Shown here: positions 61,174-64,000 of the stretch, in pieces
Layout: each line of letters starts with the position of its first letter
Position numbering within the stretch: position 1 is the first letter of the stretch
NCBI GenBank assembly: GCA_965203565.1
Contig: OZ241896.1
Location: forward strand, 3,658,001 to 3,722,000
Length of the DNA stretch: 64,000 bases
Reading direction: 5' to 3'
Origin: JAAXGX01 sp965203565
GTDB lineage: Bacteria > Acidobacteriota > Vicinamibacteria > Vicinamibacterales > UBA8438
Notes under the pieces: model-generated
Database searches by the model: none
Seen by the model: only the letters and a program-made list of their open reading frames with translations
What the model was told of the DNA's origin: nothing
Program-made: the position numbers and the translations under genes

Positions 61174-61320
61174 TCGCTGCGCGGCGCCGGACTTGGCCAG
61201 CGACGGCGGCGCCCGATGCTCCGCCGCCGGTATGCCCATGCGGGTCGCGGCTATCGCCGGCGGGCCAAAAGGAGATGGTGCGGCTCGGGTCGGGTGGGTA
61301 TCGCCCGCTCTCCGAAACGG

Positions 61321-63319
61321 TCAACGCGGCGGCGCGCCGCCGCCCGGGCCATCGAGATCGCCCGGCGAGAAGCTGCCTGCCCAGACGTTCTCGTACCGGC
61401 GGATGCCTTCCTCGTCCCGGCGCGTATGAAACTGTCCGGTGTGGATGCTGGCGATGCCGTAATCGGGCAGAGAACGCACGGCGTAGCATTTGCCGTTCCG
61501 CCGCCAGAAGGGCTGGAAATCGAAGTCTCGGTTCTCGAATCCGTGCCGTCGTCTGTCTGCGGGAAGTAATTCGGTGTCGACAGGGTGCACGTGCAGGAAG
61601 AATTTTGGCTGGCGCCACAGGATTATCGTCGGCGGGCACTCGCGGCGGAAGTAAAGCAGCTCGCCCCCTCCTCCCTCGTTCCTACTGATAATGAAGTGGA
61701 CTTCATAGTTCGGAGACTGCAGAACGGGGCTGCGTTCCGCGCGCCGTTCGTATCGAGTCAGAACGGCTTCGTAAACGCTGCGATCGTAGAGAAACCAAAA
61801 CCGGTTGTCAGGGGTCAGGGAGTAGACGCCTGCGAGCCGATGACCATCCAAAGCGAATTCGACGAGATGCCTCTTCTCGAAGTCCGTCCTCAAGATGCCT
61901 CTGAAATAGTAGGGGTGAATCGACGGAGCATTGTCAATATACGCGAATGTCGGTATCGCGAGCGTCTTTCCTCCCGCGAGTCGACGGATAGCGTCGAAGT
62001 CAGCGGCAGTGTCCTTGTCGAGCTCCGCGCGTTCCGGGTCGTGGACGGTCCGAGCCATAAGGAGGCTCGACAGGACGAAAGTCGTCGCCGCTACGGCCGC
62101 CGTGACACGGCGGCGAACGCTCCCCCCCCCCCCCCCCCCGTTCGGAGCACGTCAGTGCGAACAGCACCAGTGGGACGCCGACGTAGAACATCCCTTCGAA
62201 TTCATGTCCGAGACCGAAGACGGAATCCCTCACGGTGACGGCCCAGCAGGGTCCGGACAGCGCGACCGCCGCCAGCGGGAGGCGGTGGTGGGTAGTCGCC
62301 GAAAAGACGAGCGCCAGCGTCGCCAGGAACACCAACACGGACAGGGCGACGAGGCTCGGCGTCCTGTACTGATCCGCCCTGCGAGGCTCGACGATGTCGA
62401 CGGCGAAGCGGCTGACGGCGTAAGGGACCGACGCCAAGCCGATGCGGCTGAGCTGCTGCTCGACGAAGTGCGACCAGTCGAACTCGCGACGAGGCTGTAT
62501 GACGCGCGGAATAACGCTGGTGCGTTGCAGCGCCGAGCGCACCGAAGGCAGCTCCACCAGCGGCGTCTCGCCGCCGAGCGCCGCATGCTCCCGCGCGACG
62601 TTCGTCCCCAGCACCACCGACCCGAACAGCACCGCAATCGTCCCCAACGTCAGGCAGCGGCGGGCGGCGCGACCGTCCCCGCGGCGCCACGCCGACGCCA
62701 GACCGAGCGCCACGAACGGACCGACCAGCGCATAGACGTGCCAGTCCAGCAGCAGCGCCCCGCACGTCTTCGCCACCAACTGACCATACTTCCCTTCGGT
62801 CGCAAACACCGCCATGCCGTGAAACGCCAGCAGCAGGCCGAACAGGCCGACGACACCCTCTGTAGCGACCATGTCGGCGTAGTAGAGGGCGTGGAACGAC
62901 GAGAACGCCAGCAGCGTGGCCGCCAGCGCCGTCCAGGGGTCGCGCACCAGCCGGCGCAGGGCGAGCCAGGCGAGCAGCGCGGCGGCGGCATGAAACGCCA
63001 GCATCAGCAGCCGCGCGGCGCGCAGCCGGGCCCATCCGTCGTCCGGGAACGGCAGCGTGACGAGCTTGATCAGCAGGTGTCCGAACACGGGGAAGCGGTT
63101 GTACGGCTCGTAGCGGCGGCGGCCTTCGTCGTCCAGCCACTGCTCGTAGAAACCGAGAAAACGGTGCTCCGGCGACAGGTTCTCGGCTATCGCCAAGTGG
63201 TTCAGCGTAATGAAGTAGGCCCCCCCGGCCCACCGGTCGGGATCGCTGGCCAGAAAGCACGCCGCCGCCAGCACCAGCAGCAGGACGAGAGTCGGCACCA
63301 GGAGGTGCGATGGCGTCAT
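61321..63319 (-). CDS. array copy 3: membrane protein split by an 18-G tract (possibly phase-variable)
   Basis: From ATG 63319 (MTPSHLLVPTLVLLLVLAAA) about ten helices run to FALTCSER, then 18 consecutive G bases. As written, the frame after the tract gives a Pro/Arg-rich end stopping at 62000. With one G fewer it continues SVRRRVTAAVAATTFVLSSL and on to FFLHVHPVDTELLPADRRRH and RYENVWAGSFSPGDLDG, stopping at 61321. Full length would be about 666 residues. The C-terminal domain is shared with copies 1 and 2, while the membrane part is divergent. The protein is likely off in this reading and on in a slipped one. Confidence 0.72.
62122..62139 (-). repeat. homopolymer tract of 18 G (minus strand) in array copy 3
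   Basis: Eighteen C on the plus strand, between the last membrane-coding part and the soluble domain of copy 3. Mononucleotide G tracts of this length are classic slippage sites. The frame on the far side is open from the tract to 61321. Miscount by the sequencer is an alternative. Confidence 0.9.
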
Positions 63320-63351
63320 GTGTAGAATGACCAGGTCGGTCGAAGAGCGCC

Positions 63352-63357
63352 ATTATA
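63352..63357 (-). promoter_or_regulatory. -10 box upstream of array copy 3
   Basis: TATAAT on the minus strand about 32 bases before ATG 63319. It sits at the border where copy 3's promoter joins the truncated copy 4. No clear -35 is seen. The leader aligns with that of the CHAD gene. Confidence 0.45.
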
Positions 63358-63359
63358 TG

Positions 63360-63822
63360 TTATTTAAGGAAATCATTGCTGTTGAAGAACGCATGGGCGT
63401 ACAGGCGGGGGTGGAGCAGGAACAGCAGCATCGCCAGGAGAGCGAGCGGCCCGCTGCCGAACAGCCGGCGGGCGAGCAGGAAGCAGGCGAAGCCGCCGCC
63501 CAGCCAGAACAGGTGGGTGGCGTAATGACGGAACAGGTACGCCGTGCGGCTGTCGTCGAGGCCGAGCGTCCGCTCGGCGAGGAGCAGCGGTGCCTGGAAC
63601 GCCACGCCGTAGTACCGGTTGTGGTCCGGCAGGCCGTGAAACGACAGCACGTCGTCGTTGCCCAGGACGTACTCCAGGTTCGCCGCGGCGGTTCGCCGCT
63701 GTTTGTCCGCGTCCCCCGGGACGCCGTAGTCGCCCACGACGGCGGCGCCCGCGGCGGCGAAGACGGCGAGGACCGCGACGGCCCACGTCCGGCAGGCGAC
63801 AGGTGATGCGGGGAATTGTCAT
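63360..63822 (-). pseudogene. array copy 4: truncated and frameshifted
   Basis: From ATG 63822 (MTIPRITCR) a 7-base insertion TGTCGCC, relative to copy 2, shifts the frame. The proper frame resumes as GDYGVPGDADKQRRTAAANL and shows NRYYGVAFQAPLLLAERTLG, close to copies 1 and 2. Homology ends at HAFFNS near 63374, where an unrelated A/T-rich tail and the copy 3 promoter are joined. Only about 125 of 680 residues remain. Confidence 0.85.
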
Positions 63823-63831
63823 GGCCGCACA

Positions 63832-64000
63832 TGCGGGCCACTTCCGCCAGATCGCGTTCGAGCTTCCGCGTGTTGACCGACCGCAGGCGACCGAGCATCT
63901 GCTCCCGGCGCTCCTCGCGCTCGTCGAGCAGGCGCCGCCGCAGGTGGTCCTGCGCCTGCCCCCGGACGAAGCGCCGGCGGGCGAGTTCGTCCACGAGGGC
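63832..64000 (-). pseudogene. copied CHAD gene fragment, cut by the window edge
   Basis: About 169 bases nearly identical to 60726-60890 of the CHAD gene, coding RRRFVRGQAQDHLRRRLLDE through KLERDLAEVARM. At 63832 it is joined directly to the start of array copy 4 (GCGGCCATGAC). The last few bases seen (ARRRF preceded by DEL rather than DAL) already differ from the first copy. The upstream remainder is outside the window, so an intact 5' half may exist there. Confidence 0.82.

Noticed and set aside
1..64000. tRNA or rRNA genes
   Set aside because: I looked for T-loop and acceptor patterns and for rRNA conserved blocks; none was convincing. The GAATCC near 20.34 kb belongs to the riboswitch.

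Overview
The window is about 64 kb of very GC-rich DNA, densely packed with genes on both strands. It looks like a chromosome segment from a Gram-negative bacterium, most likely an Acidobacteriota of the Vicinamibacteria type. Three things suggest this: a secreted protein with the 'RTPDGRPDLQGIW' start that is common in that phylum, secreted PQQ/beta-propeller enzymes, and a TonB receptor with a carboxypeptidase-like N-terminal domain. The assignment is inference; there is no rRNA or tRNA here to test it.

Layout. 1-9.1 kb (minus strand): the 5' end of leuC, a gliding-type ABC export operon (ATPase, GldF-GldG fusion, DUF4340), the housekeeping sigma factor rpoD and glutamine-dependent nadE. 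9.2-18.4 kb: a large FAD/Fe-S oxidase, a secreted nuclease, a repeat-filled gap with a relic PIN toxin gene, a sodium:solute symporter with its DUF3311 partner, a small membrane protein, oligopeptidase B and, divergent from it, an orphan NHLP-type RiPP precursor. 18.4-23.0 kb: a complete IS481-like element ends 12 bp before a sigma70-like promoter and a cobalamin riboswitch that heads a TonB-dependent receptor gene. 23.1-29.0 kb: SDR, phosphotriesterase-like lipoprotein, double CMD-domain protein, cold-shock protein and PQQ dehydrogenase. 29.2-31.6 kb: a less GC-rich island with a broken NYN-like gene and a NACHT NTPase. 31.7-37 kb: aroC and envelope or esterase genes.

37.0-43.9 kb holds the most striking locus: a redoxin fusion protein followed by a UGSC-family gene that is readable only if an in-frame UGA at 39003-39005 is selenocysteine. 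A perfect 8-bp SECIS-like hairpin follows the UGA. Two glycosyltransferases and a sulfotransferase come next. 44-53 kb: a LarA-like racemase, MaoC hydratase, secreted proteins, a LysM lytic transglycosylase, an ion channel, a hendecad-repeat coiled-coil protein, an MBL hydrolase and a PQQ propeller.

53.2-64 kb is a mosaic array of polytopic membrane proteins sharing one C-terminal domain. It has two near-full copies, a third split by an 18-base G tract (possible phase variation), a frameshifted and truncated fourth, two relic tails, a copied aldolase fragment and a copied CHAD fragment. An aldolase-like, an SRPBCC, a sulfotransferase and a CHAD gene are interleaved. Repeated recombination and slippage have shaped this locus.
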